From positions 1,454,200-1,518,199 of the forward strand of contig NZ_LR733827.1 in assembly GCF_902506535.1 (NCBI RefSeq): DNA of 64,000 nucleotides, written 5' to 3'. The position numbers and the translations under genes are program-made. Numbering within the stretch: position 1 is the stretch's first letter; each line of letters opens with the position of its first letter. Positions 22,703-31,366 of the stretch are shown here, piece by piece. A model generated the notes under the pieces. It did no database searches. It saw only the letters and a program-made list of their open reading frames with translations, and was not told where the DNA came from. This DNA is from Pseudomonas sp. 8Z. GTDB lineage: Bacteria; Pseudomonadota; Gammaproteobacteria; Pseudomonadales; Pseudomonadaceae.

Positions 22703-22730
22703 TTTACAAACATTCACGCATGTAAGTATA
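22703..22730. promoter_or_regulatory. TtgR-type operator between ttgR and ttgABC
   Basis: TTTACAAACATTCACGCATG followed by TAAGTATA is an imperfect inverted repeat (TTTACAAAC...ATGTAAGTA) that closely matches the P. putida TtgR operator as I know it. The divergent region 22509-22808 should hold both promoters; I see no gene in it. Confidence 0.75.
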
Positions 22731-22808
22731 TTTCACCATCGTTTTTCCCTGCCTGCGTCCCCCCTTCGCCCTTCGGGTATAGATTCAATTAGAACGAGGT
22801 TCCTTCAG

Positions 22809-23957
22809 ATGCACACGAAGCCAGCCTTCGCCGTCTTGGTTTCCGCCGTCACTCTGGCTCTGGTTAGCCTGAGCGGATGCAAGGAAGACAGCGCCCCTCC
22901 ACCTCAACAAGCGCCTCAAGTTGGCGTGGTCACGCTCAAGGCTCAACCTTTCGCCCTCACCACCCAACTGCCCGGCCGTACCGCTGCCTATCGCATTGCT
23001 GAAGTGCGCCCACAGGTCGACGGCATCATCCAGAAGCGCCAGTTCACCGAGGGTAGCGAGGTGAAGGCCGGTCAGCAGCTCTACCAGATCGACCCGGCCA
23101 CCTACGAAGCCACCTACCAGAGCGCTCAGGCTGCGCAGATCTCTGCCAGCGCCATGGCTGAGCGCTACAAGCTGCTGGTTGCCGACAAGGCCGTCAGTCA
23201 GCAGTCTTATGACGATGCCCGCGCCTCGGCGCTGCAGGCTCAGGCGGCGCTGGAACAAGCCCGCATCAACCTGCGTTACACCAAAGTGCTGGCCCCGATC
23301 AGTGGCCGCATTGGCCGCTCGGCAGTGACCGAAGGTGCGCTGGTGACCAATGGCCAGACCACTGCACTGGCCACCATCCAGCAACTTGACCCGATCTACG
23401 TTGATGTCACCCAGTCGAGCAAGGAATTGCTGCGCCTACGCAGCGAACTGGCCGAAGGGCGTCTGCAGAAGGTCGGTGACAACGCCGCCAAGGTGCAATT
23501 GGCACTGGAAGATGGCAGCCACTACGCCCATGAAGGCACGCTGGAGTTCTCCGAAGTCGCCGTCGACGAAGGCACTGGCTCGGTGACGCTACGCGCGGTC
23601 TTCCCCAACCCGGATCACTTGCTGCTGCCTGGCATGTTCGTGCATGCCGAACTGCAAGCCGGTATCAAGCAGCAAGCCATTCTCGCTCCGCAGCAAGGCG
23701 TGACCCGCAACCAGCGTGGTGAGCCGACGGCGATGGTGGTCAATGCCGAGAACAAGGTCGAGATGCGCGTACTCAAGGCCAGCCGCACTGTCGGCAGCGC
23801 CTGGCTGATCGAGGATGGCCTCAACGAAGGCGACCGCCTGATCACCGAAGGCCTGCAGTTCGTCCAGCCCGGCATCGAAGTCAAGGCCGCGCCGGCCAGC
23901 AACGTCAAAGGCGATGAACCGGCCCAAGACGCCAAGCAAGACAACGGCAAGGGCTAA
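22809..23957 (+). CDS. ttgA: RND efflux periplasmic adaptor, TtgA/MexA type
   Basis: A 382-residue membrane-fusion lipoprotein. The signal ends in a lipobox, LVSLSGC, so the mature N-terminal Cys is lipidated and anchored to the inner membrane. The next parts follow the family order: barrel/lipoyl segment (VRPQVDGIIQKRQFTEGSEVKAGQQLYQIDP), alpha-hairpin, second lipoyl half (APISGRIGRSAVTEGALVTNGQ) and beta-barrel. It links the RND pump to the outer-membrane channel. AACGAGGTTCC precedes the ATG. The pump gene starts 14 bases after its stop. Length and motifs are those of TtgA/MexA/AcrA. Confidence 0.93.
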   Translation: MHTKPAFAVLVSAVTLALVSLSGCKEDSAPPPQQAPQVGVVTLKAQPFALTTQLPGRTAAYRIAEVRPQVDGIIQKRQFTEGSEVKAGQQLYQIDPATYEATYQSAQAAQISASAMAERYKLLVADKAVSQQSYDDARASALQAQAALEQARINLRYTKVLAPISGRIGRSAVTEGALVTNGQTTALATIQQLDPIYVDVTQSSKELLRLRSELAEGRLQKVGDNAAKVQLALEDGSHYAHEGTLEFSEVAVDEGTGSVTLRAVFPNPDHLLLPGMFVHAELQAGIKQQAILAPQQGVTRNQRGEPTAMVVNAENKVEMRVLKASRTVGSAWLIEDGLNEGDRLITEGLQFVQPGIEVKAAPASNVKGDEPAQDAKQDNGKG

Positions 23958-23971
23958 CGGAGAAATACGGA

Positions 23972-26900
23972 ATGTCCAGATTCTTTATTGATCGGCCCAT
24001 TTTCGCCTGGGTGATTGCCCTGGTGATCATGCTGGCTGGTGGCCTGTCGATCCTCAAGCTACCGATCAACCAGTACCCGAGCATCGCCCCGCCAGCGGTG
24101 TCAATTCAGGTCGCCTATCCGGGCGCCTCGGCGCAGACCGTGCAGGACACCGTGGTGCAGGTGATTGAGCAACAGCTCAACGGTATCGATGGCCTGCGCT
24201 ACGTCAGCTCGGCGAGCAACTCCGACGGCAGCATGGAAATCATTGTGACCTTCGAACAGGGGGTCAATCCAGATATCGCCCAGGTGCAGGTGCAGAACAA
24301 ACTGCAACTGGCCACACCACTGTTGCCGCAAGAAGTGCAGCAACAGGGCATCCGCGTGACCAAATCCGCGCGTAACTTCCTTATGGTGATCGGGGTGGTC
24401 TCCACCGACGGCAGCATGAGCCGCGAGGATCTGTCCGACTACATCGTGTCCACCCTGCAAGACCCGATCTCGCGCGCCAAAGGCGTGGGCGACTTCCAGG
24501 TGTTCGGTGCCCAGTACGCCATGCGTATCTGGCTCGACCCGGCCAAGCTCAACAGTTTTCAACTGACGCCAGTGGATGTGCGCAGCGCCATCCAGGCGCA
24601 GAACGTGCAGATTTCCTCCGGCCAGTTTGGCGGCCTGCCTGCTGCACCGGGCAACCAGCTCAACGCCACCATCATCGGCAAGACCCGCCTGCAAACCCCA
24701 GAAGAGTTCCGCAAGATCCTGCTCAAGGTTCAGCCCGATGGTTCTCAGGTACGCCTGGCGGATGTCGCCAAGGTCGAACTCGGCGGCGAAAACTACTCGA
24801 TCAATGCCCAGTTCAATGGCCAAGCGGCGTCCGGTATGGCGATCCGCCTTGCCACTGGGGCCAACGCCCTGGAAACCGCCAAGGCTGTACGCGAGACGGT
24901 AGATAACCTCAAGCCGTTCTTCCCGCCCGGCATGGAGGTAGTCTTCCCCTATGACACCACGCCGGTGGTTTCGGCCTCCATCGAAGGGGTTGTACAAACC
25001 CTGTTCGAAGCTATCGCACTGGTGTTCCTGGTGATGTTCCTGTTCCTGCAGAACCTGCGGGCTACCATCATCCCCACCCTGGCTGTACCCGTGGTACTGC
25101 TGGGCACCTTCGGCGTGCTGGCAGCGTTCGGTTTCTCCATCAACACCCTGACCATGTTCGCCATGGTGCTGGCCATCGGCCTGCTGGTGGACGACGCCAT
25201 TGTGGTGGTGGAGAACGTCGAGCGGGTGATGCGCGAGGAAGGGTTGTCACCCAAGGAAGCGACGCGCAAATCCATGGGGCAGATCCAGGGCGCGTTGGTT
25301 GGTATCGCCCTGGTGCTGTCGGCGGTGTTCTTGCCGATGGCGTTCTTCGGCGGCTCCACTGGGGTGATCTACAAACAGTTCTCCATCACCATCGTCTCGG
25401 CCATGGCCCTGTCGGTGCTGGTGGCGCTGATCTTCACCCCAGCGCTGTGCGCCACGCTGCTCAAACCCATCGATAGCGACCACCACGAAGCCAAACGTGG
25501 CTTCTTCGGCTGGTTCAACCGTTCCTTCGACCGCACCACCGACATTTACCAGCGCGGCGTTGCCGGCATGATCAAGCGCAAGGCCCCCTACCTGCTGCTG
25601 TATCTGGTGATCGTCGGCATCATGATCTGGATGTTCACGCGTATCCCCACCGCCTTCCTCCCCGAGGAAGACCAGGGCGTGCTGTTTGCCCAGGTGCAAA
25701 CCCCGGCGGGCTCCAGTTCAGAACGGACCCAGGCAGTGGTCGACGAGATGCGCCAGTACCTGCTCGAAGACGAAGCCAGCACGGTCAAGTCGGTCTTCAC
25801 CGTCACCGGCTTCAACTTCGCCGGTCGCGGGCAAAGTTCCGGTATGGCCTTCATCATGCTCAAGCCCTGGGGTGAACGCCCCGGTGAAGAGAATGGCGTA
25901 GCCGCGCTGGCGCAGCGTGCGCAGATGCACTTCTTCAGCTTCCGCGACGCAATGGTCTTCGCCTTCGCGCCGCCGGCCGTGATGGAGCTGGGTAACGCCA
26001 CCGGTTTCAACCTGTTCCTGCAGGATCAGGCGGGTGTCGGTCATGAGGTGATGAACCAGGCCCGCGACAAGTTCCTGCAGTTGGCCAACCAGCATCCGGT
26101 ACTCAGCCAGGTGCGCGCCAACGGCCTGCGCGACGAGCCGCAGTTCCGCCTGTTGATCGACGATGAACGCGCCCGAGCCCTCGGCCTGTCGCTGTCGGAC
26201 ATCAACAGCACCCTGTCGATCAGTTGGGGCGCCAGCTACGTCAACGACTTCATCGATCGCGGTCGCGTCAAGAAGGTGTACCTGCAAGGTACTGCCGACT
26301 CGCGTATGACCCCGGAAGATCTGAAGAAGTGGTACGTGCGTAACGACCAGGGACAGATGGTGCCGTTCAGCGCCTTCGCCAGTGGCGAGTGGGTCTACGG
26401 CTCGCCCAAGCTGTCACGCTACAACGGCGTGTCGGCCATGGAGATTCTCGGTGCCGCCGCACCGGGTTACAGCTCCGGTGACGCCATGGCCGCAGTCGCT
26501 GAGATCGCCAAGCAACTGCCCAAAGGGGTCGGCTACGCCTGGACGGGTCTGTCCTACGAGGAACGCTTGTCCGGGTCTCAAGCGCCGGCGCTGTATGCCA
26601 TCTCGCTGCTGGTGGTGTTCCTCTGCCTGGCGGCGCTGTATGAGAGCTGGTCGGTGCCGTTCTCGGTGATGCTGGTGGTACCACTGGGGATCATCGGTGC
26701 GCTGCTGTTCACCAGCATGCGCGGCCTGTCCAACGACGTGTTCTTCCAGGTCGGTCTACTCACCACCATCGGCTTGTCGGCACGTAACGCCATCCTTATC
26801 GTCGAGTTCGCCAAGGCGCAATACGAACAGGGCATGGACCTGGCAGAAGCCGCCATCGAGGCCTGCCGCCTGCGTCTGCGCCCGATCGTGATGACCTCGT

Positions 26901-27115
26901 TGGCGTTCATCCTCGGTTGCTTGCCGCTGGCTATCGCTAGCGGTGCCGGGGCCGGCAGTAAGCACGCCATCGGTACCGGCGTGATTGGCGGTATGCTCAG
27001 CGCCCTGATACTGGCGATCTTCTGGATCCCGCTGTTCTATGTAGTGATCTGCTCGATGTTCCAGAGAAAGAAAACCGAATCGACCAGCGACAATGACAAG
27101 GAGGCACTGCAATGA
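23972..27115 (+). CDS. ttgB: RND efflux pump, TtgB/MexB type
   Basis: A 1047-residue inner-membrane drug/proton antiporter of the HAE1 RND family. It opens SRFFIDRPIFAWVIALVIML and has twelve expected helices. The proton-relay aspartates are seen in the fourth helix (GLLVDDAIVVVENVERVM) near residue 408. The porter domain segments include NGIDGLRYVSSASNSDG, and the late ARNAILIVEFAK helix is intact. It exports a wide range of hydrophobic drugs and solvents with TtgA and TtgC. The stop overlaps the start of the channel gene (ATGA), so translation is coupled. No damage is visible. Confidence 0.95.
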   Translation: MSRFFIDRPIFAWVIALVIMLAGGLSILKLPINQYPSIAPPAVSIQVAYPGASAQTVQDTVVQVIEQQLNGIDGLRYVSSASNSDGSMEIIVTFEQGVNPDIAQVQVQNKLQLATPLLPQEVQQQGIRVTKSARNFLMVIGVVSTDGSMSREDLSDYIVSTLQDPISRAKGVGDFQVFGAQYAMRIWLDPAKLNSFQLTPVDVRSAIQAQNVQISSGQFGGLPAAPGNQLNATIIGKTRLQTPEEFRKILLKVQPDGSQVRLADVAKVELGGENYSINAQFNGQAASGMAIRLATGANALETAKAVRETVDNLKPFFPPGMEVVFPYDTTPVVSASIEGVVQTLFEAIALVFLVMFLFLQNLRATIIPTLAVPVVLLGTFGVLAAFGFSINTLTMFAMVLAIGLLVDDAIVVVENVERVMREEGLSPKEATRKSMGQIQGALVGIALVLSAVFLPMAFFGGSTGVIYKQFSITIVSAMALSVLVALIFTPALCATLLKPIDSDHHEAKRGFFGWFNRSFDRTTDIYQRGVAGMIKRKAPYLLLYLVIVGIMIWMFTRIPTAFLPEEDQGVLFAQVQTPAGSSSERTQAVVDEMRQYLLEDEASTVKSVFTVTGFNFAGRGQSSGMAFIMLKPWGERPGEENGVAALAQRAQMHFFSFRDAMVFAFAPPAVMELGNATGFNLFLQDQAGVGHEVMNQARDKFLQLANQHPVLSQVRANGLRDEPQFRLLIDDERARALGLSLSDINSTLSISWGASYVNDFIDRGRVKKVYLQGTADSRMTPEDLKKWYVRNDQGQMVPFSAFASGEWVYGSPKLSRYNGVSAMEILGAAAPGYSSGDAMAAVAEIAKQLPKGVGYAWTGLSYEERLSGSQAPALYAISLLVVFLCLAALYESWSVPFSVMLVVPLGIIGALLFTSMRGLSNDVFFQVGLLTTIGLSARNAILIVEFAKAQYEQGMDLAEAAIEACRLRLRPIVMTSLAFILGCLPLAIASGAGAGSKHAIGTGVIGGMLSALILAIFWIPLFYVVICSMFQRKKTESTSDNDKEALQ

Positions 27116-28545
27116 GGCAGTCCCTGTTATCCCTGGCCGTCGCCACGGCCCTGCTCAGTGGCTGCAGCCTGATCCCCGACTACCAGCGCCCCGACGCGCC
27201 GGTGGCCGCTGACTGGCCGCAAGGCGAGCCCTACGGCGGTGCAGCCCAAGAAGGCAAAACGGCGGCTGCCGATCTGCAGTGGCAGGCGTTCTTCCGTGAT
27301 CCCGCTCTACGTCAGTTGGTGCAGACGGCGCTGGAGAACAACCGTGACCTGCGCGTTGCCGCGCTGAATGTCGAGGCCTTCCAGGCGCAGTACCGCATCC
27401 AGCGCGCTGACCTGTTTCCTTCAGTTGCAGCCGATGGCAACGGCACGCGCCAGCGCATGCCGGCCGACCTGAGCCAAACCGGGCAGGCGCGCACCAGTGG
27501 CCAGTACAGCGCAACCCTGGGCGTCAACGCCTGGGAGCTGGACTTCTTCGGCCGTATCCGCAGCCTCAGCGAGCAAGCGTTGCAGCAATACCTGGCCACC
27601 GAACAGGCGGCGCGCAGCACGCAGATCAGCCTGGTGGCCAGCGTCGCCAACGCTTACTTGCAATGGCAGGCCGATCAGTCCCTGCTCAAACTGACTCAGG
27701 ACACCCTGGAAACCTACGAAGCCAGCTACCAGTTGACCCAGCGCAGCTTCGACGTCGGCGTCTCCGACGCCCTGGCCCTGAGCCAGGCGCGCACCGCAGT
27801 GGACAGCGCCCGCGTGACCCTGGCGCAGTACCAGCGCCGCGTTGCGCAGGATCGCAACGCCCTGATCCAGTTACTCGGCACCAATCTGCCGAGCGACTTG
27901 CCGCGCGGACTGGCGCTCAATGACGAGGTACTGGAAAACGTCCCGGCGGGTCTGCCGTCCGACCTGCTACAACGTCGCCCCGACCTGCTGCAGGCCGAAT
28001 ATCAGCTCAAGGCCGCCAACGCCAATATCGGCGCAGCACGTGCCGCGTTCTTCCCCAGCGTCAGCCTCACGGCCAACGCGGGTACTGCCAGCAGCCAGTT
28101 GTCCGGGCTGTTCGACGGCGGCTCGGGCACCTGGCTGTTCCAGCCGCAGATCAGCTTACCGATCTTCAACGCCGGACGCCTGCGCGCCAACCTCGACTAC
28201 GCCGAACTGCAAAAGGACATCCAGATCGCCCAGTACGAGAAAGCCATCCAGACCGCCTTTCAGGAAGTCTCCGATCGCCTGGCGGCGCGCACCACCTATC
28301 GTGACCAACTCCAGGCGCAGCGCGCACTGCTCGACACCACCGAGACTTACTACAACCTGGCCGAGCGCCGCTACCGCACGGGCGTGGACAGCTACCTGAC
28401 TCTGCTCGATGCGCAGCGCCAACTGTTCAGCGTGCGCCAGCAACTGATCAGCGATCGCCTCGCGCAACTGACCAGTGAAGTCGAGCTGTACACCGCACTC
28501 GGTGGCGGCTGGAGCGCTGACCAAAGCAGCCAGGCAGGTAACTGA
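27112..28545 (+). CDS. ttgC: RND efflux outer-membrane channel, TtgC/OprM type
   Basis: A 477-residue outer-membrane factor. The signal ends in the lipobox LLSGC at about residue 17-18, so it is a lipoprotein like OprM. Two related halves follow, each with long helices and the TolC-type repeat: FFRDPALRQLVQTALENNRDLRVA in the first, LPSDLLQRRPDLLQAEYQLKAAN in the second. It forms the trimeric outer-membrane duct of the TtgABC pump. It overlaps ttgB by four bases and is followed by a strong terminator, so the operon ends here. Confidence 0.94.
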   Translation: MRQSLLSLAVATALLSGCSLIPDYQRPDAPVAADWPQGEPYGGAAQEGKTAAADLQWQAFFRDPALRQLVQTALENNRDLRVAALNVEAFQAQYRIQRADLFPSVAADGNGTRQRMPADLSQTGQARTSGQYSATLGVNAWELDFFGRIRSLSEQALQQYLATEQAARSTQISLVASVANAYLQWQADQSLLKLTQDTLETYEASYQLTQRSFDVGVSDALALSQARTAVDSARVTLAQYQRRVAQDRNALIQLLGTNLPSDLPRGLALNDEVLENVPAGLPSDLLQRRPDLLQAEYQLKAANANIGAARAAFFPSVSLTANAGTASSQLSGLFDGGSGTWLFQPQISLPIFNAGRLRANLDYAELQKDIQIAQYEKAIQTAFQEVSDRLAARTTYRDQLQAQRALLDTTETYYNLAERRYRTGVDSYLTLLDAQRQLFSVRQQLISDRLAQLTSEVELYTALGGGWSADQSSQAGN

Positions 28546-28574
28546 TTACGCCTGAAGTAAACGCCGCATACAAA

Positions 28575-28607
28575 AATCCCCCGCCATCTGGCGGGGGATT
28601 TTTTTTT
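28575..28607 (+). terminator. rho-independent terminator after ttgABC
   Basis: AATCCCCCGCC pairs with GGCGGGGGATT around the loop ATCT and is followed by seven further T. It is nearly symmetrical with A residues on the other side, so it may also serve the minus-strand MFS gene that ends at 28617. Confidence 0.92.
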
Positions 28608-28616
28608 GCAGCACCG

Positions 28617-29786
28617 TCACACCACGAAGCGCCGACTCCACCAAGCGCAGCCAACGGCAATCGCGCCACAACCAGCAATCACCAGCGCCATCGGCACGGC
28701 AGAGCCATCATGCAGATAAGCGACCAACGCCGACGCACAGGCGGCGACGCTAAATTGCAGACTGCCCAGCAACCCCGACGCACTGCCAGCGTGCTGCCCC
28801 TGCCCGGCCATGGCACTGGCCGTGGCGTTGGGCAGCACGCAACCCAGGCTGGCCACACAGACAAACAGCGGGATCAACAACGGCCAGAGCTGCGCCGGTT
28901 GCCAAGCCGCCAGCGCGAGCAGGCACAGGCCGCTGCACAGGTAGACCAGCACCATGCGCCGCAGCCATATGGCAGGCCCGCCACGGCGCACCAGGCGCGC
29001 ATTGACCTGCGCCATCAGCACGAATCCCGCCGCATTGCTGCCGAACAGCCAGCCATAATGCTCGGCCGGCACACCATAGAGCTCAATGAAGATAAAAGGC
29101 GAACCCGCGATGTAAGCGAACATTCCGGCCATTGCCACACCACCGGCCAGGCTATAGCCCATAAATGCAGGCGAGCTCAGCAGTGCCCGATACTGGCCAA
29201 ATGCACCACTCAACGGCGCAGGCGGCATATGCGTTGGGCGCGTCTCAGGCAGCCAGAGCACAACAGCCAACAAGCACAGCCCGGCGAACAGCGCCAAGCT
29301 GAAGAAAATCCACGGCCAGCCCAGGGTGCCCAGCAGCAGCCCCCCGCCTAACGGGGCTAGAATCGGGGCCAGCCCCATCACTAGCACCAACTGCGAAAAC
29401 ACCTTGGCCGAGGCCAAGGGGTCGCACAGATCACGCACCACCGCACGGGTAATGACCATACCGGCGCAGCCGCCCAAGGCCTGCACGAAGCGCGCACCGA
29501 TCAACCACTCCAGGCTTGGCGCCAGGGCACAGGCCAATGAGGCAACGGCAAACAGCATCACCCCAATCAGAAGTGGCACACGCCGCCCATAACGATCAGC
29601 CAACGGTCCGTAGAACAGTTGGCCCAGCGCGATACCGATGAAGTAAGCCGCCAGCGATAACTGCACATGCTCGACATCGGTGGCGAACTGGCGCGCCAGG
29701 GTCGGAAAGCTTGGCAGGTAGAAATCGATAGCCAACGGGCCGAAGGCGCTCAGTGCGCCGAGGATAAGCAAAATTCGCAGAGGCAT
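28617..29786 (-). CDS. Bcr/CflA-type MFS drug exporter
   Basis: A 389-residue, twelve-helix major-facilitator protein of the DHA1 Bcr/CflA subgroup. It opens LRILLILGALSAFGPLAIDFYLPSFP, whose DFYLP box is diagnostic for this group. The loop 2-3 motif GQLFYGPLADRYGRR is present and motif C-like GLAPILAPLGGGLLL follows. Members expel bicyclomycin, chloramphenicol, sulfonamides or dipeptides. The gene is divergent from a TetR regulator at 29972, which likely controls it. Length is normal; cargo cannot be told from sequence. Confidence 0.88.
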   Translation of the reverse strand: MPLRILLILGALSAFGPLAIDFYLPSFPTLARQFATDVEHVQLSLAAYFIGIALGQLFYGPLADRYGRRVPLLIGVMLFAVASLACALAPSLEWLIGARFVQALGGCAGMVITRAVVRDLCDPLASAKVFSQLVLVMGLAPILAPLGGGLLLGTLGWPWIFFSLALFAGLCLLAVVLWLPETRPTHMPPAPLSGAFGQYRALLSSPAFMGYSLAGGVAMAGMFAYIAGSPFIFIELYGVPAEHYGWLFGSNAAGFVLMAQVNARLVRRGGPAIWLRRMVLVYLCSGLCLLALAAWQPAQLWPLLIPLFVCVASLGCVLPNATASAMAGQGQHAGSASGLLGSLQFSVAACASALVAYLHDGSAVPMALVIAGCGAIAVGCAWWSRRFVV

Positions 29787-29804
29787 GATGATCCAGAGGT
29801 TTTG

Positions 29805-29816
29805 TTAGCTGGCTAA
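29805..29816. promoter_or_regulatory. candidate operator for the TetR/MFS pair
   Basis: The twelve-base palindrome TTAGCTGGCTAA lies about 20 bases upstream of the MFS start codon, within the divergent region 29787-29971. Its position suits repression of the exporter by the neighbouring TetR protein. Only one such palindrome is visible, so this is tentative. Confidence 0.4.
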
Positions 29817-29971
29817 TCATCTCATTGCGCTGAGCCTTGTTAAACCCCGAGAACGAACAGCATCAGCCACTATGCCAGGCGAATAGCGCACGATTCAGCG
29901 CACATGCGGCTGCCTTTCGGCGACGCAAAATCGGTAAAATGCCGCATCGCACACCAACCACAACGGATTTC

Positions 29972-30592
29972 ATGCGCAGAACCAAAGAAGATGCGGAGAA
30001 AACCCGTGTCGCCCTCCTGGAGGCCGCCGAGCATCTGTTTCTCGAACGCGGCGTCGCTCACACCAGCCTCGATCAAATCGCTCGTCAGGCTGGCGTGACC
30101 CGTGGTGCGGTGTACTGGCATTTTCAGAACAAGGCCCACCTGTTCCACGAAATGCTCACCCAGGTACGCCTGCCACTGGAGCCGCTGGCGGAGCAGTTGG
30201 CGGCGGTCGATGGCATGGCCTCGCTGCAACTGCTGCGTGATCTGTGTGTAGAGGCCGTGGCCAATTTGGTGCTCGACGAAAAACGCCGACGCATTCTCAC
30301 CGTACTGCTGCGGCGCTGCGAATTCACCGAAGAACTGCGCGACGCCGAAGAGCGCCATGAAGCCTTCATCAATCAGTTCATCGCCTTGTGCGAGCAGCAG
30401 TTCGCCCAACCCTCCGTTCAGGAGCAATTGCGCCCTGGCATCAGCCCGCGCCTGGCCTCGCGCGCACTGCATGCTCTGCTGGTAGGGCTGTTCAGCGACT
30501 GGCTGCGCGACCCGGCGCTATTCGATGCACAGACCGATACGCCTGCAATCGTCGATAGCTGCTTGCGCGGCCTGTTACTGCGCTGGCCGTAA
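29972..30592 (+). CDS. TetR family transcriptional regulator, TtgR-like paralogue
   Basis: A 206-residue TetR-family regulator whose start, RRTKEDAEKTRVALLEAAEHLF, mirrors that of TtgR at 21855. The helix-turn-helix ends VTRGAVYWHFQNKAHLFHEML. The ligand domain is AcrR-like (AVANLVLDEKRRRILTVLLRRCEFTEEL). It is divergent from a Bcr/CflA exporter and probably represses that gene and itself. The frame extends up to 29837, but ATG 29972 matches the family start; no strong ribosome site is visible (GGATTTC). The two regulators likely arose by duplication, and cross-talk in binding is possible. Confidence 0.88.
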   Translation: MRRTKEDAEKTRVALLEAAEHLFLERGVAHTSLDQIARQAGVTRGAVYWHFQNKAHLFHEMLTQVRLPLEPLAEQLAAVDGMASLQLLRDLCVEAVANLVLDEKRRRILTVLLRRCEFTEELRDAEERHEAFINQFIALCEQQFAQPSVQEQLRPGISPRLASRALHALLVGLFSDWLRDPALFDAQTDTPAIVDSCLRGLLLRWP

Positions 30593-30602
30593 GGTCGGCG
30601 GC

Positions 30603-30800
30603 TCAGGCTGGCTCGACGACGTAACCTTCCTCGCGAATAGCCGCCTGCACCTGCGCAGCGTCGAGCCCTTCACTGACACGCACCAAACCGCTGGGCAGAT
30701 CCACTTCCACCTCGGCGTTCTCCTCCAGTGCCTTCACCGCCAGGGTGATGGCACGCACGCAGTGCCCGCAAGACATACCGCTAACCTTGAATGTTTGCAT
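30603..30800 (-). CDS. copZ: CopZ-like copper chaperone (HMA domain)
   Basis: A 65-residue single heavy-metal-associated domain. The metal site is GMSCGHC near residue 9-15 and the rest follows the beta-alpha-beta fold (CVRAITLAVKALEENAEVEVDL, REEGYVVEP). It carries Cu(I) to CopA in the cytoplasm. ATG 30800 follows AAGGAG at 30809-30814; the longer frame to 30878 would read through the promoter. A CueR-type promoter lies at 30842-30862, so copper should induce it together with copA. Confidence 0.9.
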   Translation of the reverse strand: MQTFKVSGMSCGHCVRAITLAVKALEENAEVEVDLPSGLVRVSEGLDAAQVQAAIREEGYVVEPA

Positions 30801-30841
30801 TGCCTGACTCCTTGCTCCATTGCTCGATGGGTGTAGTCTCG

Positions 30842-30862
30842 ACCTTGCCACGGCGGCAAGGT
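30842..30862 (-). promoter_or_regulatory. CueR-type promoter of copZ
   Basis: The 21-base dyad ACCTTGCC-N5-GGCAAGGT lies within a TTGACC...-10 (GACTAC) spacing of about 19 bases on the minus strand. The overlong spacer with the dyad inside is the signature of MerR-family metal promoters, and the CueR gene lies 3 kb away at 33730. Confidence 0.85.
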
Positions 30863-30909
30863 CAAGCCTCCACGCCACTTATCCGCCTGCACATTCGAGG
30901 ATCGTCGCC

Positions 30910-31302
30910 ATGCGCCTGCACCACCTGCTGCTTGCCGCCGCCCTGAGCACCAGCGCTCAGGCTCAGCCCACGGCTCCACTGGTCAGTAGCGCGCAGGGCG
31001 AGGGATATGCTGTGCTGATCATCTCCCGCGAGCGGCTGGAGGTCGCCACCACCTGTGAGGTGGCGCTGTACCTGCACGATCAGATGGCCGCACGTCTGTT
31101 TCAAGGGCAGTCGGTCTCGTTCAACCTACCACCGGGCGAGGTTTCGTTGCGCCTGGGCCTGACCGGCACCGGTTCATGCCAGGACGGCATCGCCCAACTC
31201 AGCAGTCAGACCCTGCAACTGCAGGCTGGCGAGGTGCGCCGCTATCGCATCGCCATGGAAGGCGACGGCCTGCGACTGCGTGACGCGCCACCGCTGAACT
31301 GA
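30910..31302 (+). CDS. exported protein of unknown function beside copper genes
   Basis: A 130-residue protein I do not recognise. A signal peptide RLHHLLLAAALSTSAQA precedes a single beta-rich domain with two well-spaced cysteines (ATTCEVALYLH and TGSCQDGIA), probably a disulfide in the periplasm. The central part SVSFNLPPGEVSLRLGL resembles DUF2846-like carbohydrate-binding or lipoprotein-type beta sandwiches. It lies between copZ and copA, facing copA. It starts about 48 bases from the copZ promoter dyad, which could serve both directions. Its link to copper is only positional. Confidence 0.65.
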   Translation: MRLHHLLLAAALSTSAQAQPTAPLVSSAQGEGYAVLIISRERLEVATTCEVALYLHDQMAARLFQGQSVSFNLPPGEVSLRLGLTGTGSCQDGIAQLSSQTLQLQAGEVRRYRIAMEGDGLRLRDAPPLN

Positions 31303-31309
31303 AGACTTG

Positions 31310-31330
31310 ACCTTGCCACTGGGTCAAGGT
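31310..31330 (+). promoter_or_regulatory. CueR-type promoter of copA
   Basis: ACCTTGCC-ACTGG-GTCAAGGT is a 21-base dyad preceded by TTG (TTGACC as -35) and ending about 37 bases before the copA ATG. It matches the copZ promoter dyad at 30842-30862 in length and sequence. Confidence 0.88.
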
Positions 31331-31366
31331 TGATCCTGTGGAGCATCACTCGACAGGATATCGACC

